Shown: one piece after another, positions 14,691 through 22,232 of the stretch
Layout: every line of letters starts with the position of its first letter
How positions within the stretch are numbered: position 1 is the first letter of the stretch
Source: Kitasatospora azatica KCTC 9699
GTDB taxonomy: Bacteria; Actinomycetota; Actinomycetes; Streptomycetales; Streptomycetaceae
Direction of reading: 5' to 3'
Assembly: GCF_000744785.1 (NCBI RefSeq)
Contig: NZ_JQMO01000003.1
Location: 3,100,001-3,164,000, forward strand
DNA length: 64,000 nucleotides
Made by a program: the position numbers and the translations under genes
Notes under the pieces: model-generated
Databases searched by the model: none
Seen by the model: only the letters and a program-made list of their open reading frames with translations
Told to the model about the DNA's origin: nothing

Positions 14691-15605
14691 ATGGCTGCTG
14701 ATCTGCCCGGCTCGACACACCTCGTGCCCCCGGCCGCGCTTCCGATGCCGCCGAGCTGGCCCGCCCGGATCCGGGCGCTGGCGGCCGGTCGGCTGACTCC
14801 ACCGGTGCCCAAGCCCGCGGCGACCGTGGTGCTGCTGCGCGACGGCGCCGCCGGGCCGCAGGCGTACCTGCTGCGGCGGCGCAGCTCGATGGCTTTTGCG
14901 GCCGGCATGTACGCCTATCCGGGTGGCGGCGTGGACCCGCGCGATGCCGAGCAGGCGCCCGCCTGGGCCGGCCCCAGCCCCGAGCAGTGGGCGGCCCGGC
15001 TCGGGGTGGACCGGGCGACGGCGCAGGCGGTGGTCTGCGCGGCGGTGCGGGAGACCTTCGAGGAGGCCGGCGTGCTGCTGGCCGGCCCTGATGCCGTCAC
15101 CATGGCACCGGAGCAGGACTGGAGCGCCGAGCGGGCCGCACTGGAGGCGCACGAGCTCTCCTTCGCCGAGTTCTGCCGGGAGCAGGGCCTGGTGCTGCGC
15201 AGTGACCTGTTGGGCGGCTGGGCCCGCTGGGTGACGCCGGCTTTCGAGGAGCGTCGGTACGACACCTGGTTCTTCGTCGCCGCGCTGCCGTCCGGACAGC
15301 GGGCCGCGCGCGAAGTGGGCGAGGCGGACCGGGTGGCCTGGCTCTCCCCGGCCGAGGCCGTCCAGGGCTATGCCGAGGGGCGGTACGGCATGTTGCCGCC
15401 GACCATCTCGGTGCTGCGCGAACTGTCGGCGCTGCGGACGGCGGGCGAGGCGCTCGAAGCGTCCGAGCGGCGCACACTGACCCCCGTACTCGGGCAGGCC
15501 GAGCTGACGGGAGATCGTATGACCATCAGATGGTCCGGGTATGAGGAGCTGACCATCGATGGTGACTACCCCGAGGAAGGACCCCAGACCGATGATCCAC
15601 AATGA
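14691..15605 (+). CDS. NUDIX hydrolase (304 aa)
   Basis: A large NUDIX protein with strand ATVVLLRDG near residue 43 and MYAYPGGGVDPRDA near 75-88. The NUDIX helix reads CAAVRETFEEAGVLL, matching REx2EExGx(I/L/V) with the catalytic Glu residues in place. An insertion of about 25 residues separates the GG strand from the box, as in the RNR/NUDT7-19-like group. A C-terminal extension ends in TIDGDYPEEGPQ. The substrate cannot be deduced. No ribosome site is obvious before the ATG. The 3' end overlaps the next gene by 14 nt, so three genes here are probably one operon. Confidence 0.9.
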   Translation: MAADLPGSTHLVPPAALPMPPSWPARIRALAAGRLTPPVPKPAATVVLLRDGAAGPQAYLLRRRSSMAFAAGMYAYPGGGVDPRDAEQAPAWAGPSPEQWAARLGVDRATAQAVVCAAVRETFEEAGVLLAGPDAVTMAPEQDWSAERAALEAHELSFAEFCREQGLVLRSDLLGGWARWVTPAFEERRYDTWFFVAALPSGQRAAREVGEADRVAWLSPAEAVQGYAEGRYGMLPPTISVLRELSALRTAGEALEASERRTLTPVLGQAELTGDRMTIRWSGYEELTIDGDYPEEGPQTDDPQ

Positions 15606-15876
15606 CGTGGCTCGCGTGCGTGCCCTCCCCGCCCGCACCCTGGAGCCCCGCAGTTCGGCGCCCCGCGGTTCGGAGCCTCGCAGTTCGGAGTGCCGCAGCC
15701 TGGAGCCCCGCAGTCTGGCGCCGCGCAGTCTGGAGCCGCGCGGCGTCGAGCCCCGCGCCCTGGTTCGGCCGCTGAGCTGCGACTGGACCGACCTGCCGGC
15801 CGACCCTGCTCCGCGCGCCCTGGTCCGTGACTTCGACATCCGTCCGCTGGTCCGATCGACCGAGGGCGGCCGGTGA
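15592..15876 (+). CDS. Small protein with tandem xEPRS pentapeptide repeats
   Basis: A 94-residue frame starting at ATG 15592 after GAGGAAGG. Residues about 12-50 consist of about eight five-residue units of the form (L/S)(E/A)PR(S/G), encoded by a 15-bp tandem DNA repeat; then a mixed segment DWTDLPADP and a second RALVRDFDIRPLVR stretch. It overlaps the NUDIX gene by 14 nt and its stop overlaps the MBL start (GTGA), which argues for real, coupled translation. Third codon positions are mainly G or C. I know no family; the repeats do not follow the A(D/N)LXX rule of classical pentapeptide proteins. Confidence 0.6.
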   Translation: MIHNDVARVRALPARTLEPRSSAPRGSEPRSSECRSLEPRSLAPRSLEPRGVEPRALVRPLSCDWTDLPADPAPRALVRDFDIRPLVRSTEGGR

Positions 15877-16709
15877 GCGCTTCCAGCCGCTCGGGCGCGC
15901 TGCCCGGTGACCCCGCCGACACCGTCGGCGGGGCCGCCACCGCGCGCGCCCTCTGCCTGCTCGCCCCCAACCCGTCCCCGATGACGCTGGACGGCACCAA
16001 CACCTGGTTGCTCTGCGAGCCCGGGTCGGAGCTGGCCGTGGTGGTCGACCCCGGGCCGCTGGACGAGGGCCACCTGCGCACGGTGATCGACGCGGCCGAA
16101 CGCCAGGGCCGCCGGATCGCGCTCACCCTGCTGACCCACGGTCACCATGACCACGCCGCCGGCGCGGCCCGGTTCGCCGAGCTGACCGGCACTCAGGTCC
16201 GGGCGCTGGATCCGGCGCACCGCCTGGGCGACGAGGGGCTGCACGGTGGTCAGGTGATCGAGGTCGGCGGCTTGGAGCTGCGGGTGGTGGCCACCCCCGG
16301 CCACACCGCCGACTCGCTGACCTTCCACCTCCCGGCGGACGGCGCGATCCTCACCGGCGACACCGTGCTCGGCCGGGGCACCACCATGGTCGCCCACCCC
16401 GACGGGGTGCTCGGCGACTACCTCGACTCGCTGCGCCGGCTGCGCGGCCTCGCCGCAGAACACGGCGTGCACACGGTGCTGCCGGGACACGGACCGGTGC
16501 TGGCCGACGCGCTCGGCACCGTGGAGTACTACCTGGCCCACCGGGCGGCCCGGCTCGCCCAGGTCGAGACGGCGGTGGAAGCCGGCTACCGAACCGCCGA
16601 ACAGGTGGTGGCCCGGGTCTACGCCGACGTGGACAAGGCGCTCTGGCCGGCCGCCGAGCTGTCGGTGCGGGCGCAGTTGCGGTACCTGGAGGACCACGGA
16701 CTCATCTGA
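15873..16709 (+). CDS. MBL-fold metallo-hydrolase
   Basis: A 278-residue protein starting at GTG 15873. It has NPSPMTLDGTNTWLL (33-47), the zinc motif LTHGHHDHAAG (THxHxDH, about 89-98), TPGHTADS, LTGDTVLG and the final VLPGHGP, the five metal-binding stations of the metallo-beta-lactamase fold. The order and length fit the LACTB2/glyoxalase II-like hydrolases of actinobacteria, possibly RNA or thioester hydrolases. It is the last gene of the NUDIX-repeat protein-MBL operon. A terminator stem begins within its coding sequence and spans the stop codon. Confidence 0.92.
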   Translation: MSASSRSGALPGDPADTVGGAATARALCLLAPNPSPMTLDGTNTWLLCEPGSELAVVVDPGPLDEGHLRTVIDAAERQGRRIALTLLTHGHHDHAAGAARFAELTGTQVRALDPAHRLGDEGLHGGQVIEVGGLELRVVATPGHTADSLTFHLPADGAILTGDTVLGRGTTMVAHPDGVLGDYLDSLRRLRGLAAEHGVHTVLPGHGPVLADALGTVEYYLAHRAARLAQVETAVEAGYRTAEQVVARVYADVDKALWPAAELSVRAQLRYLEDHGLI

Positions 16710-16730
16710 GTGCCCGTGGTCCTCCAGGTA
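16683..16730. terminator. Terminator hairpin spanning the MBL stop codon
   Basis: Perfect 17-bp stem (16683-16699 with 16714-16730); the stop codon at 16707-16709 lies in the 14-nt loop. Confidence 0.8.
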
Positions 16731-16741
16731 TCGCCTGCGCC

Positions 16742-16889
16742 GGGGCAGCCACCGCCCGCTGGGGCGGCTGCCCGCTGAGCCGGGGCAGCCGCGCTCCGAG
16801 CTGGGGCGGCTGCCGGCAGAGTCGGGGCAGCCGCGTTCCGAGCTGGGGCAACTGCCCGCCGAGTTCGGCCGGCTGCCGCCCGCGCCGGG
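16742..16889. repeat. 21-bp degenerate tandem repeat between MBL and crp
   Basis: GGGGC-initiated units recur at 16742, 16761, 16782, 16803, 16824, 16845, 16866 and 16887, with a 21-bp period after the first. They alternate between GGGGCAGCCG and GGGGCGGCTG types, so neighbouring units can pair. The array runs right up to the crp stop codon. Confidence 0.8.
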
Positions 16890-17564
16890 TCAGCGCGACC
16901 GGCGGGAGAGCCGCTCGACGTCCATCAGGACGACCGCACGGGCCTCCAGCTTGAGCCAGCCGCGGCCCGCGAAGTCGGCCAGCGCCTTGTTCACCGTCTC
17001 GCGGGAGGCGCCGACCAGCTGGGCCAGCTCCTCCTGGGTCAGGTCGTGGGCGACGTGGATGCCCTCCTCGGACTGCACGCCGAAACGGCGGGACAGGTCC
17101 AGCAGCGCCTTGGCCACGCGGCCCGGCACGTCGGAGAAGACCAGGTCGCTCATCACGTCGTTGGTGCGCCGCAGTCGACGGGCGATCGCCCGCAGCAGCG
17201 CGATCGAGACCTCGGGGCGGGCGTGCAGCCAGGGCTGCAGGTCACCGTGGCCCAGGCCGAGCAGCTTGACCTCGGTCAGGGCGCTGGCGGTGGCGGTACG
17301 CGGTCCGGGGTCGAAGAGCGAGAGCTCGCCGATCATCTCGCTGGGGCCGAGCACCGCGAGCATGTTCTCGCGGCCGTCCGGCGAGGCCCGGTGCAGCTTC
17401 ACCTTGCCCTCGGCGACCACGTAGAGGCGGTCACCCGGGTCGCCCTCGTGGAAGAGCGACTCACCACGGGCGAGGGTCACCTCGGTCATGGAAGCGCGCA
17501 GCTCGCCGGCCTGTTCGTCGTCGAGCGCCGCGAAGAGCGCGGCGCGCCGCAGAACATCGTCCAC
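16890..17564 (-). CDS. crp: Crp, cAMP receptor-type regulator
   Basis: A 224-residue CRP/FNR-family regulator. GTG 17564 is chosen because AGGAGG lies 6 nt upstream and VDDVLRRAALFAALDDEQ matches the Streptomyces Crp start as I remember it. The cyclic-nucleotide-binding domain has FHEGDPGDRLYVV and EMIGELSLFDPGPRTATA, with the phosphate-binding R-T-A-T. The helix-turn-helix is LTQEELAQLVGASRETVNKA (about 174-193). Streptomyces Crp controls germination, growth and antibiotic production. The upstream region has a GCCGACC/GGTCGGC inverted repeat. Confidence 0.96.
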   Translation of the reverse strand: MDDVLRRAALFAALDDEQAGELRASMTEVTLARGESLFHEGDPGDRLYVVAEGKVKLHRASPDGRENMLAVLGPSEMIGELSLFDPGPRTATASALTEVKLLGLGHGDLQPWLHARPEVSIALLRAIARRLRRTNDVMSDLVFSDVPGRVAKALLDLSRRFGVQSEEGIHVAHDLTQEELAQLVGASRETVNKALADFAGRGWLKLEARAVVLMDVERLSRRSR

Positions 17565-17766
17565 GTGCTTCCTCCTTCTCGGCCGACCTCGGTGCTGAGG
17601 CGGTCGGCTCACGTGCTGAAACAGTGCTCTTCATCACCAAGCATGGCGCATGTCGCTCCGATCATATGAGGAGGGGGTGCGCAGTGGAGCCCGGTACGCG
17701 GCCATCCGTACGCATTGGTAACCACCGGAGTGCCCCGCTCGGGGGAGTGCGGTGGCGGATGGGGGC

Positions 17767-17895
17767 TCAGTGGCGCAGCGGCTTGGAGAGGTCGTCGTCG
17801 CCGACCACCCGGTAGACCGCGCCACCCAGTGAGGGGCCGACCAGGCCGGCCAGCCGGTCCGTCCGCCGCTGCTCGCTGGGCGCCAGCCGCTCCAT
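17767..17895 (-). pseudogene. C-terminal remnant of an unidentified gene
   Basis: A 42-codon frame starting MERLAPSEQRRTDRLAGLVG and ending in DDDLSKPLRH with a TGA. Its composition (charged helix, then a Gly-rich segment and a basic end) looks like a real protein C-terminus, but no start signal or N-terminal domain precedes it. It abuts a plus-strand remnant pointing the other way. I infer that a deletion removed the 5' parts of two divergent genes. The parent family is unknown. Confidence 0.35.
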
Positions 17896-17971
17896 CCAGG
17901 CCGGCCTGGACTTCGCCGACCGCTTCCACCGCACCGTGGACATCATCCTGGCCGGGTACGCGCAGAGTTAG
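17893..17971 (+). pseudogene. C-terminal remnant, possibly of a TetR-type regulator
   Basis: The frame ending at TAG 17969-17971 reads SIQAGLDFADRFHRTVDII then LAGYAQS. This resembles the last helix of TetR/AcrR regulators, but no start or helix-turn-helix precedes it in any frame. It directly abuts the minus-strand remnant at 17767-17895. The rest of the 17565-18018 gap holds the crp promoter region and no gene that I can support. Confidence 0.35.
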
Positions 17972-18018
17972 GCGGGATCGGACCTCGTGGTGTCGGGCCG
18001 GCGGCGTAGCCTTCGTCC

Positions 18019-18885
18019 ATGGCAGAGAGCAAGGTCCCGAAGGCCAAGGGCAAGCAGGAGTCGCAGCTGGCGATGGTGCGGCGGGCGCGCAAGATCAACC
18101 GTGGGTTGGCGGAGCTCTACCCGTACGCGCACCCCGAGTTGGACTTCGAGAACCCCTTCCAGCTGTTGGTGGCCACGGTGTTGTCGGCCCAGACCACGGA
18201 CCTGCGGGTGAACCAGACCACTCCGGCGCTGTTCGCGAAGTACCCGACACCGAAGGACATGGCGGCCGCCGTGCCGGAGGAGTTGGAGGAGTTGATCCGC
18301 CCGACGGGGTTCTTCCGGAACAAGGCCAAGTCGCTGATCGGCCTGTCGATCGCGCTGCGCGACGAGTTCGGCGGCGAGGTGCCACGGAAGCTGGAGCAGT
18401 TGGTCACCCTGCCGGGGGTGGGCCGCAAGACCGCGAACGTGGTCCTGGGCAATGCCTACGGCGTGCCGGGGATCACCGTGGACACCCACTTCGGGCGGCT
18501 GGCCCGGCGGTTCGGCTGGACCACCGAGGAGGACCCGGTGGCGGTCGAGGCCGCGGTCGCGGAGATCTTCCCGAAGTCGGAGTGGACGATGCTCTCGCAC
18601 CGGGTGGTCTTCCACGGTCGTCGGGTCTGCCATTCCCGCAAGCCTGCGTGCGGCGCCTGCGCGATCGCGCCGCTCTGCCCCTCCTACGGCGAGGGCGAGA
18701 CCGACCCCGAGAAGGCACGCAAGCTGCTCAAGTACGAGATGGGCGGGCAGCCGGGGCAGCGGCTGCGCCCGCCTGCCGACTACCCCGGCCGTCCGGCGGC
18801 GGGGTTGGGCGCAGGCCCGGCAGCGGCTGCAGCGGCTGAGGACGTGGCGCCGGGTGGACCGGCCACGGGTGACGGGGAGGGCTGA
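18019..18885 (+). CDS. nth: Endonuclease III
   Basis: A 288-residue base-excision-repair glycosylase/AP lyase for oxidised pyrimidines. The helix-hairpin-helix LPGVGRKTANVV carries the catalytic K137, and the catalytic Asp is D155 in VDTHFGRLARR. The [4Fe-4S] cluster ligands are C204, C211, C214 and C220 (C-x6-C-x2-C-x5-C). The ~60-residue C-terminal extension is Pro/Ala/Gly rich and is absent from E. coli Nth. The next gene starts directly at its stop codon, so nth and the NUDIX gene form an operon. Confidence 0.97.
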   Translation: MAESKVPKAKGKQESQLAMVRRARKINRGLAELYPYAHPELDFENPFQLLVATVLSAQTTDLRVNQTTPALFAKYPTPKDMAAAVPEELEELIRPTGFFRNKAKSLIGLSIALRDEFGGEVPRKLEQLVTLPGVGRKTANVVLGNAYGVPGITVDTHFGRLARRFGWTTEEDPVAVEAAVAEIFPKSEWTMLSHRVVFHGRRVCHSRKPACGACAIAPLCPSYGEGETDPEKARKLLKYEMGGQPGQRLRPPADYPGRPAAGLGAGPAAAAAAEDVAPGGPATGDGEG

Positions 18886-19557
18886 GTGAAGAGCGACAGT
18901 GAGCAGTCGTTGATCATGCGAGACGGCCTGCCGGACTGGCTGCTGCCGGTCCGGTCAGCGGCCGAGACGGTCCGGCCCGAGCAGCTGAGCCGCTTCCTGC
19001 CGCCGGCCGAGGGCGGTCGGCACTCCGCCGTGCTGCTGCTCTTCGGCGAGGGGACGGACGGCCCCGACCTGCTGCTGACCAAGCGGTCACCCTCGCTGCG
19101 CTCGCACGCCGGTCAGGTCTCCTTTCCCGGCGGGACCTTGGACCCGGTGGACGGTGACCCGAACGGGGCTGGCCCGGTGGCGGCCGCGCTGCGCGAGGCG
19201 GCCGAGGAGACCGGGCTGGACCCGAGCGGTGTGCAGGTCTTCGCGACGCTGCCGGCCCTCTACATCCCGGTCAGCGACTTCGTGGTGACGCCGGTGCTGG
19301 GCTGGTGGCGGCGGGAGAGCCCGGTCGCGCCGGTGGACCCGGGGGAGACCGGCGCGGTCTTCCGGGTGCCGCTCGCGGCGCTGGCCGATCCGGCTCGGCG
19401 CGGTCGCTTCCGCCACCCCTCGGGCTTCGCCGGGCCGGCCTTCGAGGTGGACGGACACGTGGTCTGGGGGTTCACCGCCGGAGTGATCGACCGGGTGCTC
19501 CACTACAGCGGGCTGGAGCGACCGTGGGACAGCTCGCGCATTATCGGCCTGCCATGA
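18886..19557 (+). CDS. NUDIX CoA pyrophosphatase-like hydrolase
   Basis: A 223-residue protein starting at GTG 18886 immediately after the nth TGA, with GGGGAGG in the nth 3' end. LLLTKRSPSLRSHAGQVSFP followed by GGTLDP is the UPF0035/CoA-diphosphatase signature, and AALREAAEETGLDPSG is the NUDIX box (GX5EX7REUXEEXGU). The family splits CoA and related pyrophosphates. The C-terminal GFTAGVIDRVLHYSGL is typical. Expression is probably coupled to nth. Confidence 0.92.
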   Translation: MKSDSEQSLIMRDGLPDWLLPVRSAAETVRPEQLSRFLPPAEGGRHSAVLLLFGEGTDGPDLLLTKRSPSLRSHAGQVSFPGGTLDPVDGDPNGAGPVAAALREAAEETGLDPSGVQVFATLPALYIPVSDFVVTPVLGWWRRESPVAPVDPGETGAVFRVPLAALADPARRGRFRHPSGFAGPAFEVDGHVVWGFTAGVIDRVLHYSGLERPWDSSRIIGLP

Positions 19558-19630
19558 GGTAGGTAAGGCGGGACAGAACGGTTACCGGGTCCGCTGCCGG
19601 GCGGTACCTGGTCCATGGGAGGGTGGCGGG

Positions 19631-20815
19631 GTGAACGTGCTGGATCTGCTGCTGCTCGCCGCCGCGATCGGCTTTGCCGTGTCCGGGTACCGGCAGGGAT
19701 TCGTGGTCGGCATCCTCTCCGTGTTGGGGTTCCTCAGCGGCGGGCTGATCGCGGTGCAGCTGCTGCCGCTGGTACTCAGCCACCTCAGCCCCGGCACCAC
19801 CGCATCGGTGGTGGCGGTCGTGGTGGTGATCGTCTTCGCGGCGATCGGCCAGGCGGCCACCACCCAGCTCGGTTGGAAGCTGCGCGGGCGGATCGGCGGC
19901 AGTCCGGCCAAGGTGCTGGACGCGCTCGGCGGCTCGGTGGTGAACGTGCTGTCCATGCTGCTGGTCGCCTGGCTGATCGGATCGGCGCTCGCCGGGACCT
20001 CGATGCCCACCGTCTCCAAGCAGGTCCGCACCTCCAAGGTGCTCGGCGGGGTGCAGGAGGCGCTGCCGGCCGACGCGCCGAACTGGTTCTCCGACTTCAG
20101 CAAGGTGCTGTCGCAGAACGGCTTCCCGCAGGTCTTCAACCCCTTCGAGCACGAGCCGATCACCGACGTCCAGGCACCGGACCCGGCGCTGGCCGGCAGT
20201 CCGGCGCTGGCCAAGGCCAGGCAGAGCCTGGTGAAGGTGGTCGGCACCGCGAGCTCCTGCGGCAAGACCCTGGAGGGCAGCGGCTTCGTCTTCGCCCCGC
20301 ACCGGGTGATGACCAACGCCCACGTGGTCGGCGGAGTCGACGAGCCGACCGTGCAGATCGGCGGCACCGGCCAGCTCTACGACGCCACGGTGGTCCGCTA
20401 CGACTGGCAGCGCGACATCGCGATCCTCGAAGTGCCGAAGCTGACCGCGCCGCCGCTCTCCTTCGCGGGGGAGGCGCACAGCAACGACAGCGCGATCGTG
20501 GCCGGCTTCCCCGAGAACGGCGCCTTCAACGTGCAGCCCGCGCGGATCCGCGGGCGGATCCAGGCCAACGGGCCGGACATCTACCATCGCGGCCAAGTGG
20601 TCCGAGAGGTCTACTCGATCCGGTCGGTGGTCCGCCAGGGCAACAGCGGCGGCCCGCTGCTGACCCCCGACGGCGAGGTCTACGGCGTGGTCTTCGCCAA
20701 GTCCCTGGACAGCGCGGACACCGGTTACGTGCTGACCGCGGCCGAGGTGAAGCCCGATGCGACCGAGGGCAGCACTGCCAGCAGCCGGGTGGACACCCAG
20801 GGCTGCGCACTCTGA
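19631..20815 (+). CDS. MarP-like membrane serine protease (CvpA domain plus trypsin domain)
   Basis: A 394-residue protein starting at GTG 19631. The N-terminal ~125 residues form four membrane helices of the CvpA/colicin V type. A periplasmic chymotrypsin-like domain follows with the triad H231 (TNAHVV), D262 (QRDIAIL) and S339 (RQGNSGGPLL). C210 and C392 are placed to form the disulfide described for mycobacterial MarP, which supports acid resistance by processing a cell-wall hydrolase. Domain order and length match MarP closely. The gene stands alone, 73 nt after the NUDIX gene. Confidence 0.92.
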   Translation: MNVLDLLLLAAAIGFAVSGYRQGFVVGILSVLGFLSGGLIAVQLLPLVLSHLSPGTTASVVAVVVVIVFAAIGQAATTQLGWKLRGRIGGSPAKVLDALGGSVVNVLSMLLVAWLIGSALAGTSMPTVSKQVRTSKVLGGVQEALPADAPNWFSDFSKVLSQNGFPQVFNPFEHEPITDVQAPDPALAGSPALAKARQSLVKVVGTASSCGKTLEGSGFVFAPHRVMTNAHVVGGVDEPTVQIGGTGQLYDATVVRYDWQRDIAILEVPKLTAPPLSFAGEAHSNDSAIVAGFPENGAFNVQPARIRGRIQANGPDIYHRGQVVREVYSIRSVVRQGNSGGPLLTPDGEVYGVVFAKSLDSADTGYVLTAAEVKPDATEGSTASSRVDTQGCAL

Positions 20816-20963
20816 CAGCTGACACCGTGTCCGTCCGCTTGCCCGGAACGGAATCCGGCGGTCCGTCAGTTCCTCCTGATAGCGTCGGCCGCGCTCACTC
20901 GATTGGCTCAACAGGCAGATCTCGAGTGGGCGGACACACGGCGACACGAAGGAGTAACCGGCC

Positions 20964-21665
20964 ATGATGGGTCATTCGCACGCGGTCAGCGGTGCGATGT
21001 TGTACGCGGGCGCAGCCCCGTTCCTGCCGCCCCTGGTGCTGCACACCCACCTGAAGCCGGCCGACATCCTGCTCGGCACGGTGCTCTGTGCCGGCGCGGC
21101 GCTGCTCCCCGACCTGGACCACCACGACGGGACGATCGCCAACTTCCTCGGCCCGATCTCCAAGGTGCTCTGCCGGTTCGTCGCCTGGGCCTCGGGTGGC
21201 CACCGCCACGCCACCCACTCGCTGCTCTTCGTGGCTCTGATGGGCTTCGGCAGCTGGGCCGGGGTGCAGTTCCTGGGTCGCCCGTTCACCATGGGCCTGA
21301 CGTTCTTCCTGCTCGCGTTGGCGATCAAGTCGCTGCGACTGCACCCGCCCGGTGATGGGGTGACCACCTGGTTGACCATCATGGGCCTCGCGGTGGTGGG
21401 CACGGCGGTGATGGACAAGTGGATGCCGAGCGCCCCGGGTTGGCTGCCCTACGCGGTGGCCCTGGGCACCCTGGCCCACCTGCTCGGCGACTGCCTCACC
21501 AAGCAGGGCGCGCCGCTGCTTTGGCCGCACAAGGAGCGCTACGAGATCGTGCTGATCAAGCGCAGCGGGAACGATGTGGAGACGAAGGTCCTGGTGCCGA
21601 TCATGACGGTGGCGACCTTCGCGCTGCTCTGGTTCACCGCGCTGGAGCCGACGGTTCTGAGCTGA
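20964..21665 (+). CDS. YdjM-like membrane-bound metal-dependent hydrolase
   Basis: A 233-residue polytopic membrane protein with a GAAGGAG site. MMGHSHAVSGAMLYA at the start, LLPDLDHHDGTI around residue 48, GGHRHATHSLLFVAL around 78 and AHLLGDCLTKQG around 172 are the His/Asp clusters of the YdjM (LexA-regulated, DUF457-like) family, which would bind a divalent metal near the membrane. Four or more membrane helices are visible. The physiological role is not settled. A 14-bp tandem repeat begins within its last codons. Confidence 0.88.
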   Translation: MMGHSHAVSGAMLYAGAAPFLPPLVLHTHLKPADILLGTVLCAGAALLPDLDHHDGTIANFLGPISKVLCRFVAWASGGHRHATHSLLFVALMGFGSWAGVQFLGRPFTMGLTFFLLALAIKSLRLHPPGDGVTTWLTIMGLAVVGTAVMDKWMPSAPGWLPYAVALGTLAHLLGDCLTKQGAPLLWPHKERYEIVLIKRSGNDVETKVLVPIMTVATFALLWFTALEPTVLS

Positions 21666-21731
21666 GGTTGCTCAGCTGACGGTTCTGATCTGACGTTGCT
21701 CAGCTGACGTTGCTCGGTTGACGTTGATCAG
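21648..21731. repeat. 14-bp tandem repeat across the YdjM-like gene end
   Basis: Six units of 14 bp (21648, 21662, 21676, 21690, 21704, 21718) with consensus CTGACGTTGCTCAG. CTGA and TCAG at the ends make each unit weakly palindromic. The array starts inside the coding sequence and runs through the stop codon. Confidence 0.8.
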
Positions 21732-21785
21732 TTGACTGTGGCCGCTTGAGGGTGAGACCGGTGCGAGGCCTGGGCTGTTGGACGC

Positions 21786-22013
21786 TCAGGTCTCGCGCCG
21801 CAGTCGGGCACTGACCCAGCGGGCGCGACGGCCGAGAATGCGGGGGATACCCAGCGGGTGTGGCGCGGTGGACTGGTTCGAGGCGCTGCCTGGCCACTCG
21901 CCCTGATACGGGGGGACGCTCTGGCGTGCGGTGTTCTGGCCTACGGAGGTCTGCGAGCTGCGATTGGCACGTCGTCCGCGAGGTGCGGCGGCGCGATCGG
22001 GCATCCAGGTCAT
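21786..22013 (-). CDS. Possible small basic protein of unknown family
   Basis: A 75-residue frame, with an alternative ATG at codon 4 giving a product that starts MPDRAAAP. The middle has PYQGEWPGSASNQS and the end is strongly basic, GRRARWVSARLRRET. Third codon positions are about three-quarters G/C, lower than in neighbouring genes but coding-like. An AT-rich stretch (about 22075-22130) and a direct repeat CCCGAACG lie upstream on the same strand and could hold a promoter. There is no good ribosome site, and I do not recognise the family. It is the only coding candidate in the 21666-22232 gap. Confidence 0.4.
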   Translation of the reverse strand: MTWMPDRAAAPRGRRANRSSQTSVGQNTARQSVPPYQGEWPGSASNQSTAPHPLGIPRILGRRARWVSARLRRET

Positions 22014-22147
22014 GCCTGATGGATGCCCCTGGGCCCGTTCGGGTAACCACCTTCGTTCGGGCGAAATGGCCTATGCCTACGTCATAGGAACATCTAGTCA
22101 TATAAGAGCAATTGACGAGGTGGCACCTGTGGGCACGGCTGGGCCAC

Positions 22148-22231
22148 GCATCGGAGCCCACGGACCAGGGCTCATGCATCAGAGCCCGCGAACCGGGGCC
22201 CACGCCTTAGAGTCCGCGGACCAGAACGTCA
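22148..22231. repeat. 28-bp tandem repeat next to the hydrolase gene
   Basis: Three imperfect 28-bp units (22148, 22176, 22204) with the core GAGCCCACGGACCAGGGC. They end 1 nt before the stop codon of the minus-strand hydrolase gene. Confidence 0.7.
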
Positions 22232-22232
22232 G

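Noticed and set aside
16742..16889. Possible CRISPR array
   Set aside because: The 21-bp units are contiguous, without spacers, and diverge from one another; there are no cas genes.
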